Below the pieces are notes generated by a model. It saw only the letters and a program-made list of their open reading frames with translations. It was not told where the DNA came from and did not search any database. The position numbers and the translations under genes are program-made. This document shows, piece by piece, positions 55,086 to 64,000 of a DNA stretch of 64,000 bases. Position 1 is the stretch's first letter. Each line of letters begins with the position of its first letter. This DNA is from Brevibacillus choshinensis (lineage in GTDB: Bacteria > Bacillota > Bacilli > Brevibacillales > Brevibacillaceae), in the NCBI RefSeq assembly GCF_001420695.1, contig NZ_LJJB01000010.1, positions 328,365 to 392,364 of the forward strand, read 5' to 3'.

Positions 55086-56281
55086 CGTTCATACACCCTG
55101 CTAGCCAATACCTTATCGATGGCATTCATGAAACGACTCATCCCCAGTTCGATCACCTCAGGCGAAGAGTGAGTGTAGTTGAGCCTGAGTGTATTCTTTT
55201 GGGGTTGGCCGCTGAAAAAAGGGGCACCAGGTACGAAGGCCACCCCCTCCTCCACAGCTACTTTCAATAAATCAGCCGTATCGATTGAGCGGTTGATTGT
55301 CACCCATAAGAACATGCCTCCCTTTGGCTCCACCCATTGGAATAGATTCGGGTCGCTCTTCATCAAGAAAGTCTGCATCACGTCTAGACGTTGTTTGTAT
55401 TGCTCTCTCAGTCTGTGCAAATGCTGTTGCATCGAGAAATCCTGCAGGAAATAGCACAGCGCCCGCTGATCGATGGAGCTGGTATGCAGATCAGTCGATT
55501 GTTTCGCTAAAGCTATCTTACGGACCACCTCTTTCGGCCCTGTCAACCAACCGATGCGGACGCCGGGAGCTACCGTTTTGGAGAAGGTGCTGGTATAGAT
55601 CACCTGTTTTCCCGAAGGATCTATCGCTGCTAAAGGAATCGGCTCCTCCTCCGTAAAGCGCAACTCAGAGTACGGGTCATCTTCTACAATCAGCAAATCA
55701 TGTTTCATTGCCAAATTCACCAAGGCTTCTCGCCTCTCTTTGCTCCACACTTTCCCCTGTGGATTCGAGAAAGTGGGAACTACGTAGATGAATTTTGGTC
55801 GGTAGGTAATGATTTTTTCTTCCAGCTCCTCAGGAATCATACCGTACGAATCGCTTTGTACCGCAATGATGTTGGCTTCGTACATGTTGAAAGCTTGTAG
55901 TGCTGCCAGATAGGATGGATTTTCTATCAGAACGGTATCACCTGGAGAGAGAAACACCTTTGCCACCAAATCAATGGCTTGTTGCGATCCTGTCGTAACC
56001 AGAATCTTGTCATGAGAGGCCGGAATCCCTTTGTCTTGTAGCCTCTCTTGAATGAGCAGTCGCAGATCGTTGTCCCCTTCTGTCGGGCCATATTGCAGAC
56101 TTTTTCCTCCTGAGCGAAATGCCTTGTGATAGGCCAGCTCCAATTCCTTTAGGGGAAACAGTTCTTCGTCAGGAAGTCCACCCGCAAAAGAAATGACGTC
56201 ACCTGTTTGAATCATGCTGAGCAAATCTCGAACTGCTGACGAGGTAATTGATTGAACACGCGTTGCAAATGGATATGCCAC
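55082..56281 (-). CDS. PLP-dependent aminotransferase, 2-aminoadipate/LysN-like
   Basis: About 399 residues of the class I/II fold, as in LysN and the MocR aminotransferase half but without an HTH. LQYGPTEGDNDLR, PSYLAALQAF, the PLP-Asp region IVEDDPYSEL and the PLP-Lys motif YTSTFSKTVAPGVRIGWL are clear. GTG 56281 follows TAGGAGTG and matches where family homology begins; the frame extends upstream to 56353. Divergent from a MocR regulator gene and overlapping the NAD(P)-binding gene. Acts on an amino acid not identifiable here. Confidence 0.9.
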   Translation of the reverse strand: MAYPFATRVQSITSSAVRDLLSMIQTGDVISFAGGLPDEELFPLKELELAYHKAFRSGGKSLQYGPTEGDNDLRLLIQERLQDKGIPASHDKILVTTGSQQAIDLVAKVFLSPGDTVLIENPSYLAALQAFNMYEANIIAVQSDSYGMIPEELEEKIITYRPKFIYVVPTFSNPQGKVWSKERREALVNLAMKHDLLIVEDDPYSELRFTEEEPIPLAAIDPSGKQVIYTSTFSKTVAPGVRIGWLTGPKEVVRKIALAKQSTDLHTSSIDQRALCYFLQDFSMQQHLHRLREQYKQRLDVMQTFLMKSDPNLFQWVEPKGGMFLWVTINRSIDTADLLKVAVEEGVAFVPGAPFFSGQPQKNTLRLNYTHSSPEVIELGMSRFMNAIDKVLASRVYER

Positions 56282-56479
56282 ATGGACCACTCCTACCAAC
56301 TCGTTTATTTTAGAGCAAGCATAAGGAGTAGTCACCATAACAGTAAACATCACATTATAACACTTTTCAAAAAATTAAAAATGAACTATATCCTTTTCAA
56401 TCTCGATACGATACACTGTTCGTAATTATTTTCAGGTTACGAAAGGAACAAGCAAGCAAGTCGATAGACGAGGAGGTTT

Positions 56480-57979
56480 ATGATGCATATCGATTTAGAC
56501 CGACACTCAGGTATAACACTAACAGAACAGATTAGAACATCGATAGCGGATCGCATTCAGTCTGGCTTGTTGCAGGAGAGGGAAAAGCTTCCATCCGTGA
56601 GAAATCTCTCCCGGCTCCTGGAGGTGAGCCTGATGACGGTCTTTCACGCTTATGAAATACTGGAGCAAGAAGGGCTTATCGAACGGATTCAGGGGAAGGG
56701 CACATTTGTTCAAGGAAAATCAACCCGATCCAGTGATCAGCATAAGCAGGATCGTGCGGAGAAACCATCGCTGGACTGGCAGAACACGGTAGCCGACTAT
56801 TTGCCCCGTGCCCAATATTGGCGGATGATGCAGACTCCACTTTTGGATGTCGCAAAATTATCCATGGCTGCACTCCATACATCCTTGATCCCTACCGAAT
56901 GGATCTCCAAGCAATTTTTTCAATACGCTCAGGTCGATCCCACACTCTTGACTGAATATGGTCCTGTTCAAGGGGATAGCAAGCTACGCGAGGCCGTCAT
57001 CCCTTATTTTCGGGAAAGAAACATCATGACGAGTCCAAATGAAATCATGATTCTAAATGGCTCTCAGCAAGGGATCGATCTGGTCGCCTCTACTTTTGTT
57101 GGCCCCGGTGATTGCGTTGTACTCGAGGAGCCCGTCTATCCTTGCACCATCGATGTGTTCAGAAAGCGCGGGGCCACCATTTATACCATCCCGATTGACG
57201 AGGAAGGAATGCAGGTTGACCGTTTGGCGATGCTATGCGATTCTCGTCCTCCCAAGCTGATCTACACAAATCCGACCTTTCAGAACCCTACCGGGACCGT
57301 CATGAGTGCAAGGCGCAGAGCACAATTGCTGGAGCTGGCCCAGAGCTACCATTCCATCATTCTCGAAGATGATGCGACTAGCGATATTTATTTCGGATCA
57401 GAGCCCCCGCCGTCTATCAAAAGCATGGATACACACGGTCACGTCATATATCTGAAAGGCATCAGCAAATTCATTTCTCCTGGCTGCCGCATAGGGTTCT
57501 TGATTGCCGACGGCACGTTCATCGCTCGCCTCGTCGGTTCCAAAGGAATCAGTGACCTGGGATCGCCGCTGATCACACAGAAAGCCATTTTACCCTTCTT
57601 TTCGTCCAATCAACTTAAAAAACACTTGCCACCATTGCGGGAAAAGCTAAAGGAACGCCGGGACTTAGTTCTGCGCATTTTGAATCGCTCAGCGCCAAAA
57701 GGCGTGCATTGGACCAAGCCTGATGGTGGACTAAATATCTGGATCACACTGCCACATGCGTTGAATGCGGATGACTTGCATACATGTGCCCTAAAAGAGG
57801 GACTCTCCTTTTTGCCAGGTCACGTTTGTTATCCTACTCAACAGCAATACCACCATTTTCGCATCAGTTTTTCTTATCTGGATCTTCCACTGCTCGAACA
57901 ATCTGTCGCTACTCTTTGTCGGTTGCTGCATGACTTTGTTCAGTCAGATCGCCATTCGCAGCAGATCATGCATATGTGA
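56480..57979 (+). CDS. MocR-type GntR/aminotransferase transcriptional regulator
   Basis: 499 residues: a GntR winged helix (about 1-70; KLPSVRNLSRLLEVSLMTVFHAYEIL) and a class I aminotransferase-like domain with PLP-binding Lys in YLKGISKFISPGCRIGFL. Such proteins sense PLP or amino acids bound to PLP and usually control a divergent gene. The nearest divergent target is the aminotransferase/NAD(P)-binding pair; the 198-base interval is A/T-rich. Start ATG 56480 or 56483 after GAGGAGG. Confidence 0.9.
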   Translation: MMHIDLDRHSGITLTEQIRTSIADRIQSGLLQEREKLPSVRNLSRLLEVSLMTVFHAYEILEQEGLIERIQGKGTFVQGKSTRSSDQHKQDRAEKPSLDWQNTVADYLPRAQYWRMMQTPLLDVAKLSMAALHTSLIPTEWISKQFFQYAQVDPTLLTEYGPVQGDSKLREAVIPYFRERNIMTSPNEIMILNGSQQGIDLVASTFVGPGDCVVLEEPVYPCTIDVFRKRGATIYTIPIDEEGMQVDRLAMLCDSRPPKLIYTNPTFQNPTGTVMSARRRAQLLELAQSYHSIILEDDATSDIYFGSEPPPSIKSMDTHGHVIYLKGISKFISPGCRIGFLIADGTFIARLVGSKGISDLGSPLITQKAILPFFSSNQLKKHLPPLREKLKERRDLVLRILNRSAPKGVHWTKPDGGLNIWITLPHALNADDLHTCALKEGLSFLPGHVCYPTQQQYHHFRISFSYLDLPLLEQSVATLCRLLHDFVQSDRHSQQIMHM

Positions 57980-58362
57980 ATCCTTTTGTTAATTGTGATT
58001 TGTAACAAACATAGGATCTACTTGCAAAGCAACCGCAAGTACCCATGTAATTTCATTGTCGGAAGCTCAGCCTCATAGCAGAAAAATGAGAAACATCCAG
58101 GTGTATCACCCTTGGATCGTTTCTTTTTTTTATTGCAATCTCCATCGTTGATTTATCACCGTGCATGTTGACAATCCCTAGCGCCCTTCTATACGAAATA
58201 GGCTCATTTCATTTGTGGATTTTGGGCGAATGCCTATTCAAAGGAATAGGTAAACACATAGTAATACATCATGTTCACTTAAAGATAGATTGTCTCAAGT
58301 TTTTCAGTTAAAAAGGCCGCATCGTTTATAGACCATAAAAAAAGCTATTTTGGAGGTTTTCC
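57980..58362 (+). other. Gap: terminator and presumed promoter region
   Basis: Contains an imperfect hairpin (GAAAC-ATCCA with TGGAT-GTTTC, then eight T) at 58091-58133 that probably ends the MocR transcript. The A/T-rich 58134-58362 precedes the DUF2935 gene. No other frame or motif is convincing. Confidence 0.5.
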
Positions 58363-59154
58363 ATGGCTGATGTATTCGTTGAAAGATCATTAGAAGAGAT
58401 TCGATTTTGGTCTCGAATCATGAAAGAGCACTCTCTGTTTCTTAAATTAGGGTTTAATTGTGATGACACCAAATTAATTCAGGAAGCCGATCGTTTTTAC
58501 AGCATCTTTGAAGATATTGAAAACCAAGCGCTCGCCTTCTCCCTAGATGTTGATCCTCAACGAATCTATGATTTCAATCGAATTGTTCATAATGCTGTTT
58601 CTCACATCTGGGCCTTTAAACGCAAAGTTCTTGGATTCATTATTCAATGCAAAATTGGCGGAAATAACTTCCCATTGCTAGTAGATCATGTAAGCAGGGA
58701 AGCTGCTTACTTCAGGAATCGGCTCGAACAACTTAATACGGGAACCCTAGATCCATTACCAGACGCCGTTATTAATGAAAATGTCTTTTTCCTTCACATC
58801 ATGGCAGACCATGCCAAATTTATTAACCATTTACTCGACCCATCCGAAAGAAAACTAGTAGAACAGGCCAGAGATTTTAGCCATGATTTTGATCAACTAT
58901 TATTTCAAGCACAAGATCTTGACTCCATGAGGCCACAATCACAAACGCAGCCCCTGCTCAATCAGTTTGTCGATCAGAATCGAGTCTCAGTCCGTCAATT
59001 ACGCGACTTCAAAAAAACGGCTCACGAACTCATTGAGGAATGCAAAATTAAAAGCCTTATCCCTCCTTTACTCGCCGATCATGTTTTTAGAGAGGCCTCG
59101 CATTTCCTGGAAATATTGGATTCTTTCGAGAGTGCTTTAACGATGTCAAGGTAG
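58363..59154 (+). CDS. DUF2935 metal-binding helical protein
   Basis: 263 residues in two similar halves, each starting with a pattern like ERSLEEIRFWSRIMKEHSLFL and HIMADHAKFINHLLDP; the halves end with DHVSREAAYFRNRL and DHVFREASHFLEIL. His and Glu positions fit the metal-binding helical bundle of DUF2935. Function unknown. TTGGAGG precedes the ATG. The copy is more A/T-rich than its neighbours by eye. Confidence 0.88.
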   Translation: MADVFVERSLEEIRFWSRIMKEHSLFLKLGFNCDDTKLIQEADRFYSIFEDIENQALAFSLDVDPQRIYDFNRIVHNAVSHIWAFKRKVLGFIIQCKIGGNNFPLLVDHVSREAAYFRNRLEQLNTGTLDPLPDAVINENVFFLHIMADHAKFINHLLDPSERKLVEQARDFSHDFDQLLFQAQDLDSMRPQSQTQPLLNQFVDQNRVSVRQLRDFKKTAHELIEECKIKSLIPPLLADHVFREASHFLEILDSFESALTMSR

Positions 59155-59183
59155 CTATTCTTCCACTTTGCGGTAATTCGTAA

Positions 59184-59226
59184 GGTAAGGCTGCCGTACT
59201 CTCCCCGGCAGCCTTACGTTTCATAG
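59184..59226 (+). terminator. Terminator of the DUF2935 gene
   Basis: AAGGCTGCCG pairs with CGGCAGCCTT; short T-containing tract follows. Confidence 0.75.
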
Positions 59227-59267
59227 ATGTGCTAGATATTCTACTTCTACCGAGACAATGTTAACCC

Positions 59268-60155
59268 TTACTTTGTAGCAAACTTATTCAATTTCATATC
59301 AGCTTCTAACAAGGCAGTGAGCAGTCTCTCCCTCTGGCAACCCTGCCCCCTTCTAAAATAGAGGCTGCGAAGAAAGTTCTTACTATTCACACGGGCAATC
59401 ACTTGAGCGCGGCTTCTCGGCCAATCCCTGCATTCTGCCAAGCCGCTGATCCAATCAGCGATCTTTTCCTGTGAAAGCAGGTCCTTGTCGATCATCGTAT
59501 CCACAATTGTGGCCATCCGCTCATCCTCTTCCTCGCTGAAAATGTGAATCCCATTGTGCAGCATCCCCTGAATACTGGCAAGAACCTCAAGCTGCACCGT
59601 TTCATCGCTTTGTGGGCATTGTACCAGCTCATCCAGCGCATCCGCACCATGGGCCGCACCATGAGCCCAGCCTCCATCGGGCACATAACCGCGCAAATCC
59701 TTCTCTTCCTGATAGTAGCGGAGCAATGCATGCTTGACGTGCTGGAACTCTACCTGATCCAGAAAAGCCTCTTGCCTGTGGCGCTGTAAGATCAATGCGA
59801 CGGGTAAGGCAGAAAACGTCCTCGTAAATACCGTCTGATCATTCTCGCTTCCGATCTGATAAAATAAATGCTGTTCATCGGTAAGCACTGCTAGGAGGCT
59901 GCGCAATTCCGCATCAGTAAACCGGTTCTGCTCCTTAATCCACGCATAAAAAGTTGGATAGATAAGATCATCCCGCAATTCGGGTAGAGGATCTCCGATG
60001 TATTGCAGCATCAGCCTCACAAAATCCTGCTGGTGTTCCCCTTCACGAAGCTGATAATCCTCGCTCTCAATCCTTTGCAAGTCGAGCATGAATGTTGTTC
60101 GCGTATCGTTCACTTTCCCCATGTCCCCTTTATCATCGTCCAATATTTCCCCCAA
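59268..60155 (-). CDS. DUF2785 protein
   Basis: About 280-295 residues, helical, with the family motif GYVPDGGWAHGAAHGADALDEL near residue 155 and IQGMLHNGIHIFSEEEDERMA near 215. Cytosolic protein of unknown function found singly in Firmicutes. The true start is unclear: the far N-terminus (TTG 60155) has no good ribosome site; ATG 60122 and GTG 60113 lie after AAAGGGG. Confidence 0.8.
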   Translation of the reverse strand: MGEILDDDKGDMGKVNDTRTTFMLDLQRIESEDYQLREGEHQQDFVRLMLQYIGDPLPELRDDLIYPTFYAWIKEQNRFTDAELRSLLAVLTDEQHLFYQIGSENDQTVFTRTFSALPVALILQRHRQEAFLDQVEFQHVKHALLRYYQEEKDLRGYVPDGGWAHGAAHGADALDELVQCPQSDETVQLEVLASIQGMLHNGIHIFSEEEDERMATIVDTMIDKDLLSQEKIADWISGLAECRDWPRSRAQVIARVNSKNFLRSLYFRRGQGCQRERLLTALLEADMKLNKFATK

Positions 60156-60185
60156 TCATAAAGCAAAATGACTGACACCTGTATG

Positions 60186-61106
60186 TCAGCCATTGTAGGG
60201 AAGCAATAATTCTTTTACATATTCCATGAACTCTTCTCGTAAATAACGGGGCTCTATTATCTCGCATTCTTTGCCAAAACTTAAAATAAATTTGAGCAAG
60301 CCTTCCTCGTACGGGAACTGATCCACAACGATAAATTGGTTATCTTCTGTTTGATGGATATTTTCTTTTTGAAAATGCTCGGGTAGCTGTTCTCCCATTC
60401 TGCTGGAAAACTTTAAAGTGACCGTTATGCCTCGCTCCTGATAGCTTTCCTCAATGATCTTCTGAATTTCCTCTGTGGAAGTGTCTCTTTTGTCGAAGAT
60501 GTTGCCCATCCGCAAATTCTTGATCCGTACCAGCTTGAATCTTCTGTAGTCATTTCTTTTCCTGCAAAAAGCAATCAAGTACCATTGACCATCAGTAAAA
60601 GCGATCTGAACCGGTTCTACTGTTCTCTCGAAATATTCCATGCTTCTATTGATGTAATCGAATACCAACAGCTTATTTTCTTCGATGGCTTTGTCAGTCA
60701 GAAACAGGTATTCTTTCAATTCACGTTCCATACTGAAATGAGACATATTGATGCTCAACTTATCCGCATTTTTGTCCCGTTTATACGTATTCTCTATCTT
60801 TAAAACAAGATCATGAAACTCCTTGTCCTTCCCAAATAGGAGACTTAGATTGTTCATTACATCCATAACTGTATGGGCTTCCTTTTTGTTCAAAAAAAGA
60901 TTGTCCACATGATAATTTTCCATAAGGTAATACCCTCCACCTTTTCCACCGATGGAGGCGATGGGAATCCCTGCTTCACCCAATTTATCAATATCTCTGT
61001 ATATCGTTCGCAAGGATACCTCAAAATGGTCAGCGAGTTCTTTGCCTGTAACTGTACTTTTTTTTGCGATGATGAGTAGCATGGAAAGCAATCGATCTAC
61101 ACGCAT
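60186..61106 (-). CDS. HTH/WYL-domain transcriptional regulator
   Basis: 306 residues: an N-terminal HTH_11 (DRLLSMLLIIAKKSTVTGKELADHFEVSLRTIYRDIDKL) and a WYL domain (WYLIAFCRKRNDYRRFKLVRI near 175) plus a WCX-like C-terminus. WYL domains bind nucleic acids or cyclic nucleotides and regulate stress or metabolic genes. No obvious target adjacent. An inverted repeat TGACA-TGTCA lies just downstream near 60174-60187. Confidence 0.9.
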   Translation of the reverse strand: MRVDRLLSMLLIIAKKSTVTGKELADHFEVSLRTIYRDIDKLGEAGIPIASIGGKGGGYYLMENYHVDNLFLNKKEAHTVMDVMNNLSLLFGKDKEFHDLVLKIENTYKRDKNADKLSINMSHFSMERELKEYLFLTDKAIEENKLLVFDYINRSMEYFERTVEPVQIAFTDGQWYLIAFCRKRNDYRRFKLVRIKNLRMGNIFDKRDTSTEEIQKIIEESYQERGITVTLKFSSRMGEQLPEHFQKENIHQTEDNQFIVVDQFPYEEGLLKFILSFGKECEIIEPRYLREEFMEYVKELLLPYNG

Positions 61107-61215
61107 GTTTTATGTCGTTGGCTTGCAACGTTTCCTCCTTGATTTCTACATTGGTACTTCTAGTCATTGATGTAATATAGAATAGCTCATTGGCGGTCAC
61201 TGCGCTGACGATGAT

Positions 61216-61268
61216 GAAAAAAAGCGGAACGGCACTGAGCTTGCTCGTTGCGCGTTTCCGCTTTTCTC
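61216..61268. terminator. Terminator between WYL gene region and nitroreductase
   Basis: AAAAGCGGAA with TTCCGCTTTT and an inner GAGC/GCTC-like stem; T-runs both sides. It ends the nitroreductase gene on the minus strand. Confidence 0.78.
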
Positions 61269-61273
61269 ACTGT

Positions 61274-61831
61274 TTACAGCCACGTAGTTTTACCCTCCGC
61301 AGCTGCACGATCCGTAGATGGGACATCCGCCTCCGGATAGCCGATAAACAAGGTGCCGACGACTTTCTTATTTTCTGGCGCCCCGAGGAACTTCATCAAT
61401 CTCTCGTCCCGTACCAAGCCCACACCTCTCGTGCGCCAAACCATTCCGAGACCTAGCTCTTTTGCAGCGAGCCACATCGAATGAATCGCGCAACATACTG
61501 CATATTCGTTATCTTCCGACGACGCTTCATCGCCCGGGATGATGTCTGCTGTCGCGACGATGACCAGCGGTGTTTTTTCCAAGACTGCCAGTGATTCCTT
61601 TATCAGATTGGGCTTGGTCGGAAAACGCTCGAGCAAAAACTCTTGGGCGATCCCTTCGAACCTTTCCTTGGCCTCGCCTTTAATCACGTAAAAGTGCCAA
61701 GGCTGACGCAGTCGGTCATTCGGCGCGAGGACCGCGTAATCTAGCAAAGCCTGAATCTTTTCTGTCTCCACCTCTTTGGGGAGGTAATTTCTCACGGCTC
61801 TTCTTTCTTTCAATAATTGACGTACTGACAT
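61274..61831 (-). CDS. Nitroreductase-family FMN enzyme
   Basis: About 185 residues with the nitroreductase start MSVRQLLKERRAVRNYLPKEV, APNDRLRQPWHFYVI near residue 38, and the C-terminal FIGYPEADVPSTDR. These FMN enzymes reduce nitro compounds, quinones or other acceptors with NAD(P)H. GAGGAGG precedes ATG 61831. Single gene. Confidence 0.9.
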   Translation of the reverse strand: MSVRQLLKERRAVRNYLPKEVETEKIQALLDYAVLAPNDRLRQPWHFYVIKGEAKERFEGIAQEFLLERFPTKPNLIKESLAVLEKTPLVIVATADIIPGDEASSEDNEYAVCCAIHSMWLAAKELGLGMVWRTRGVGLVRDERLMKFLGAPENKKVVGTLFIGYPEADVPSTDRAAAEGKTTWL

Positions 61832-62345
61832 GATGTAGCTCCTCCTCTGATTCAAAACAGGGCAAATTTTACACCCATTATATACAAGCTACCCTTACAA
61901 GCATAGAATCTCTTCCAAATCTTAGTTGGAATGAATCGCGATCTGGGCTTTGTGCTCATCCTCTTTTGTAACATAACATAGATATCGTACTGAGCAGGCA
62001 TTTGTGTCTCGAAAATAAAAATTGGAACAGACTCATTGGTAATTTCTCCTATTCCATTTACTACGGTATACGGAAGAACGACAAGCTTGTTTCAATCTGA
62101 ATAAATGCACGCACACAAAATCACTCCAATTGTACTATAGACCCATAGAACAGTGTATTCTTCCTGAACAACAAACGTCTTTTTACACTTATAAGAAAAC
62201 GTGGCGCTCCTCCCTGCATGGAACAAGGAGCGGCTCGTTTTTCTCCATATTTCAATTTAATACCATAGGAGTATTTTATTGGTGACTTTTATAATTTACA
62301 ATATAAATTGGTTTTTATATCCAAACAATGGGAGTGAGTGTTCAA
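61832..62345. other. Gap with one terminator-like hairpin
   Basis: No supported gene. A stem at 62197-62245 (AAAACG, GGCGCTCCT with AGGAGCG, CGTTTT) looks like a terminator but has no gene before it on either strand. A minus frame at 61852-62091 is discussed under rejected items. The right end is the promoter region of the secreted-protein gene. Confidence 0.4.
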
Positions 62346-62828
62346 GTGAGAAGAAAATGGATGGTTGGAATGTTCTGTATGTGTATGGCGGCGCTTCTGA
62401 TTCTCCCTCTGTATTCGGCAGCAAACCCGTTGCAGGCTTTTGCAACCGAGGCACAACCACCGGAAAAGGCAAACAATGCTTTGCAGAGTCAGTTCCACCT
62501 GGGTCATGTAGTCAAAATTTATGTCCCCTCCACGATGAACGGAAGCACACCAGTTACGGATGAAGTTCATGCCCAATTTGTCGACCAGGCACTGACGAAA
62601 TTCTCCGATCTTTTTGGCGGAGGGACCGCGATTGCCGGAACCGGCGCTTGGGTGGACGAAGACAAGAAGCTGATTAAGGAAAAGGTAACAATCGTCTACA
62701 GCTTTGCCGAGAAGCTCGACAATCAGTCGCTGAATGAAGTCGTGGCCTACGCCAAACAATTGAAGAAAGACATGACGCAATCCTCTGTCTCCCTCGAAGT
62801 GGACGGCAAAATGTATTTCATAGAATAA
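62346..62828 (+). CDS. Secreted small protein of unknown function (DUF3574-like)
   Basis: About 160 residues: a Sec signal peptide (RRKWMVGMFCMCMAALLILPL, then AANPLQAFATEA cleavage region) and a compact domain with DLFGGGTAIAGTGAWVDEDKKLIKEKVTIVYS, which resembles DUF3574. GTG 62346 follows GGGAGTGAG; the ATG at 62328 overlaps that site. It precedes the TcaA-like gene by 27 bases, probably in one operon. Exported; function unknown. Confidence 0.7.
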   Translation: MRRKWMVGMFCMCMAALLILPLYSAANPLQAFATEAQPPEKANNALQSQFHLGHVVKIYVPSTMNGSTPVTDEVHAQFVDQALTKFSDLFGGGTAIAGTGAWVDEDKKLIKEKVTIVYSFAEKLDNQSLNEVVAYAKQLKKDMTQSSVSLEVDGKMYFIE

Positions 62829-62855
62829 TAGGCGAGTTTATTGAGGAGGAAAAGG

Positions 62856-64000
62856 ATGGTGCTGGAACCGCAAAAAAGTGCAAAACTTGATGCTGGTGAA
62901 TTTTTCAGAAAAGCGGCTCAAATAACAAGGCAAAAACCTCTTATCGCCGTATTGGCTATATTGGCGGTGGTGGTCCTTGTCATCGCTTTGTTTGCGTCAT
63001 CAAACGGTTCGAATTCAAAAGAGGTGCTGCGAAAGTTCCAAAATGCAGTCGCTGCAGAAGATGTGGATGCATTAAAACAGCTCGTGTCTGTTGATGATCG
63101 GCAAATGGAAGTAAAAACTGAGTACTTAGGGCAATTCATAAAGTATGCGAAAGAACATCCAAAGTATTTGAACCAAACCTTGGAATTCATGGTTGCCCAA
63201 CAAGCTCTTCACGAGAATGCGGAAAATATCAATACGGGGTTACTGGATAAACACTCTCCCGCTGAAGTGCTCGGCGCAGGCGAGTTTTATTTGAAGAAAG
63301 AATCCGGGCTTTTTTCCGATTCCTATGCGATTGGGGTACGTCCTCAATACTTGGAGATTACGCTGGAAAACGACAACGGAATCGTGAAAGTGAATAACAA
63401 GGAGGTCATGAAGGCAAGTAAGGATAACCATAAAGCAAAGTTAGGCCCCTTATTCCCAGGTGAGTATGATGTCAGCCTCGTGACCCATTTCGATTACGCG
63501 AATCAAGATATTACGCAAAACGAGACGGTCAGCTTGTTTGGATTTGAACCTGTTGCCGAGAAGTCTTATTTTATTACAGGCGATCAAGTACAGATTACGA
63601 GCTCACTTGACGGAGTAGAAGTCTATGTAAACGATAAACCCACTCCTTTTGTCCTGGGCGATGAAGATAGTGAGTATTTTTACCCTGCTTTTTCCAACGG
63701 CTCTCAAACCATTCAAGGAGTGGCAAAATTCCCTTGGGGAGAGTCGAGAAGCGAGGCTGTAAGCATTACCAATTTATCCGATTCGTATAGTCTGACACCA
63801 CCGTTGCTTGATCAAACAAAAGAGGAAGTGCTTGCTTTTGTCCGCCAGTTTTTGGAGACAAGGGCAAAATCATACGAAACGAAAGATACAAACGCATTGC
63901 AAAAAATGCATCATAGCAGCTATGGTGGCGATATCTTGCAAGAAACACAGAAAAAGCTTGGTGCTCTCCATCATTTTGCCAGCATTTCGGATTATTCGCT
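62856..64000 (+). CDS. TcaA/YvbJ-like membrane protein, 3' end outside the window
   Basis: Open from ATG 62856 (after GAGGAGG) to the window edge, over 380 codons, so the gene is truncated at 64000. It has a cytoplasmic start, one membrane helix (PLIAVLAILAVVVLVIALFA, about 34-53) and a long extracellular region with domains of the TcaA type (FQNAVAAEDVDALKQLV ... GEYDVSLVT ... ITNLSDSYSL). The zinc ribbon usual in YvbJ and TcaA is missing. Related proteins affect cell-wall or glycopeptide response; the role here is inferred from similarity. Confidence 0.78.
   Translation, partial: MVLEPQKSAKLDAGEFFRKAAQITRQKPLIAVLAILAVVVLVIALFASSNGSNSKEVLRKFQNAVAAEDVDALKQLVSVDDRQMEVKTEYLGQFIKYAKEHPKYLNQTLEFMVAQQALHENAENINTGLLDKHSPAEVLGAGEFYLKKESGLFSDSYAIGVRPQYLEITLENDNGIVKVNNKEVMKASKDNHKAKLGPLFPGEYDVSLVTHFDYANQDITQNETVSLFGFEPVAEKSYFITGDQVQITSSLDGVEVYVNDKPTPFVLGDEDSEYFYPAFSNGSQTIQGVAKFPWGESRSEAVSITNLSDSYSLTPPLLDQTKEEVLAFVRQFLETRAKSYETKDTNALQKMHHSSYGGDILQETQKKLGALHHFASISDYS

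Noticed and set aside
61852-62091. Minus-strand frame of 80 codons with a protein-like middle (FIFETQMPAQYDIYVML)
   Set aside because: It has no start codon after the upstream TGA, no ribosome site, and its end runs into the nitroreductase leader. At most a fossil.

Overview
The window looks like chromosomal DNA of a Gram-positive, spore-forming-type Firmicute, most likely Brevibacillus or a close relative in the Paenibacillaceae. This is inferred from strong AGGAGG-type ribosome binding sites, a T-box leader, the gene families present (PucR, MocR, 7TMR-DISM hybrid kinase, DUF2935, DUF2785, YvbJ/TcaA type) and lipoprotein signals. No rRNA, tRNA, CRISPR array, phage or transposase gene was seen. 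Most genes lie on the minus strand.

Layout. 1-3.6 kb: end of a VOC protein, then a minus operon of a VOC-Nudix fusion, nitronate monooxygenase and nagA. 3.7-4.4 kb: first copy of a large, hairpin-rich intergenic repeat. 4.5-12.5 kb: 2-aminoethylphosphonate (AEP) operon with substrate-binding protein, ATPase, double permease, phnX, phnW, a saccharopine-dehydrogenase-like oxidoreductase and a DeoR regulator; the ATPase carries an in-frame amber codon. 12.6-15.7 kb: racemase, rpiB and two SDR-type proteins. 15.8-18 kb: T-box leader and argS. 18-21.2 kb: a 1043-residue hybrid kinase with two kinase cores. 21.3-27.7 kb: small membrane and DinB proteins, then a copper amine oxidase/aldehyde dehydrogenase pair, each broken by a one-base frameshift, facing an AraC regulator.

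27.7-31.7 kb: class-V aminotransferase, YitT-type membrane protein and APC permease, divergent from a Crp/Fnr regulator. 31.8-34.5 kb: small proteins and a methyltransferase. 34.7-36.3 kb: a secreted PHP-type hydrolase. 36.5-47.9 kb: a large minus operon (ankyrin protein, DUF2877, FdrA, DUF1116, NCS1 permease, carbamate kinase, deaminase, NCS2 permease) facing a PucR activator. This matches the oxamate carbamoyltransferase (AllFGH) plus carbamate kinase set and probably harvests nitrogen and ATP from a purine-derived ureido compound. 47.9-48.65 kb: second copy of the large repeat. 48.8-64 kb: DNA/RNA nuclease, GNAT, ctaB with a TetR gene lacking a standard start codon, class B PBP, an aminotransferase/NAD(P)-binding pair divergent from a MocR regulator, DUF2935, DUF2785, WYL regulator, nitroreductase, a secreted small protein and a truncated TcaA/YvbJ-like gene.

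The strongest candidate for something undescribed is the repeated 0.6-0.7-kb structured element. Its hairpins are preserved between copies, with a G-U wobble replacing an A-U pair in the closing stem when read on the plus strand. Next come the ankyrin-containing AllFGH-like operon and the oxidoreductase in the AEP operon. Three genes (phnT-like ATPase, amine oxidase, aldehyde dehydrogenase) are each one base change from intact, so either sequence errors or recent decay should be considered.
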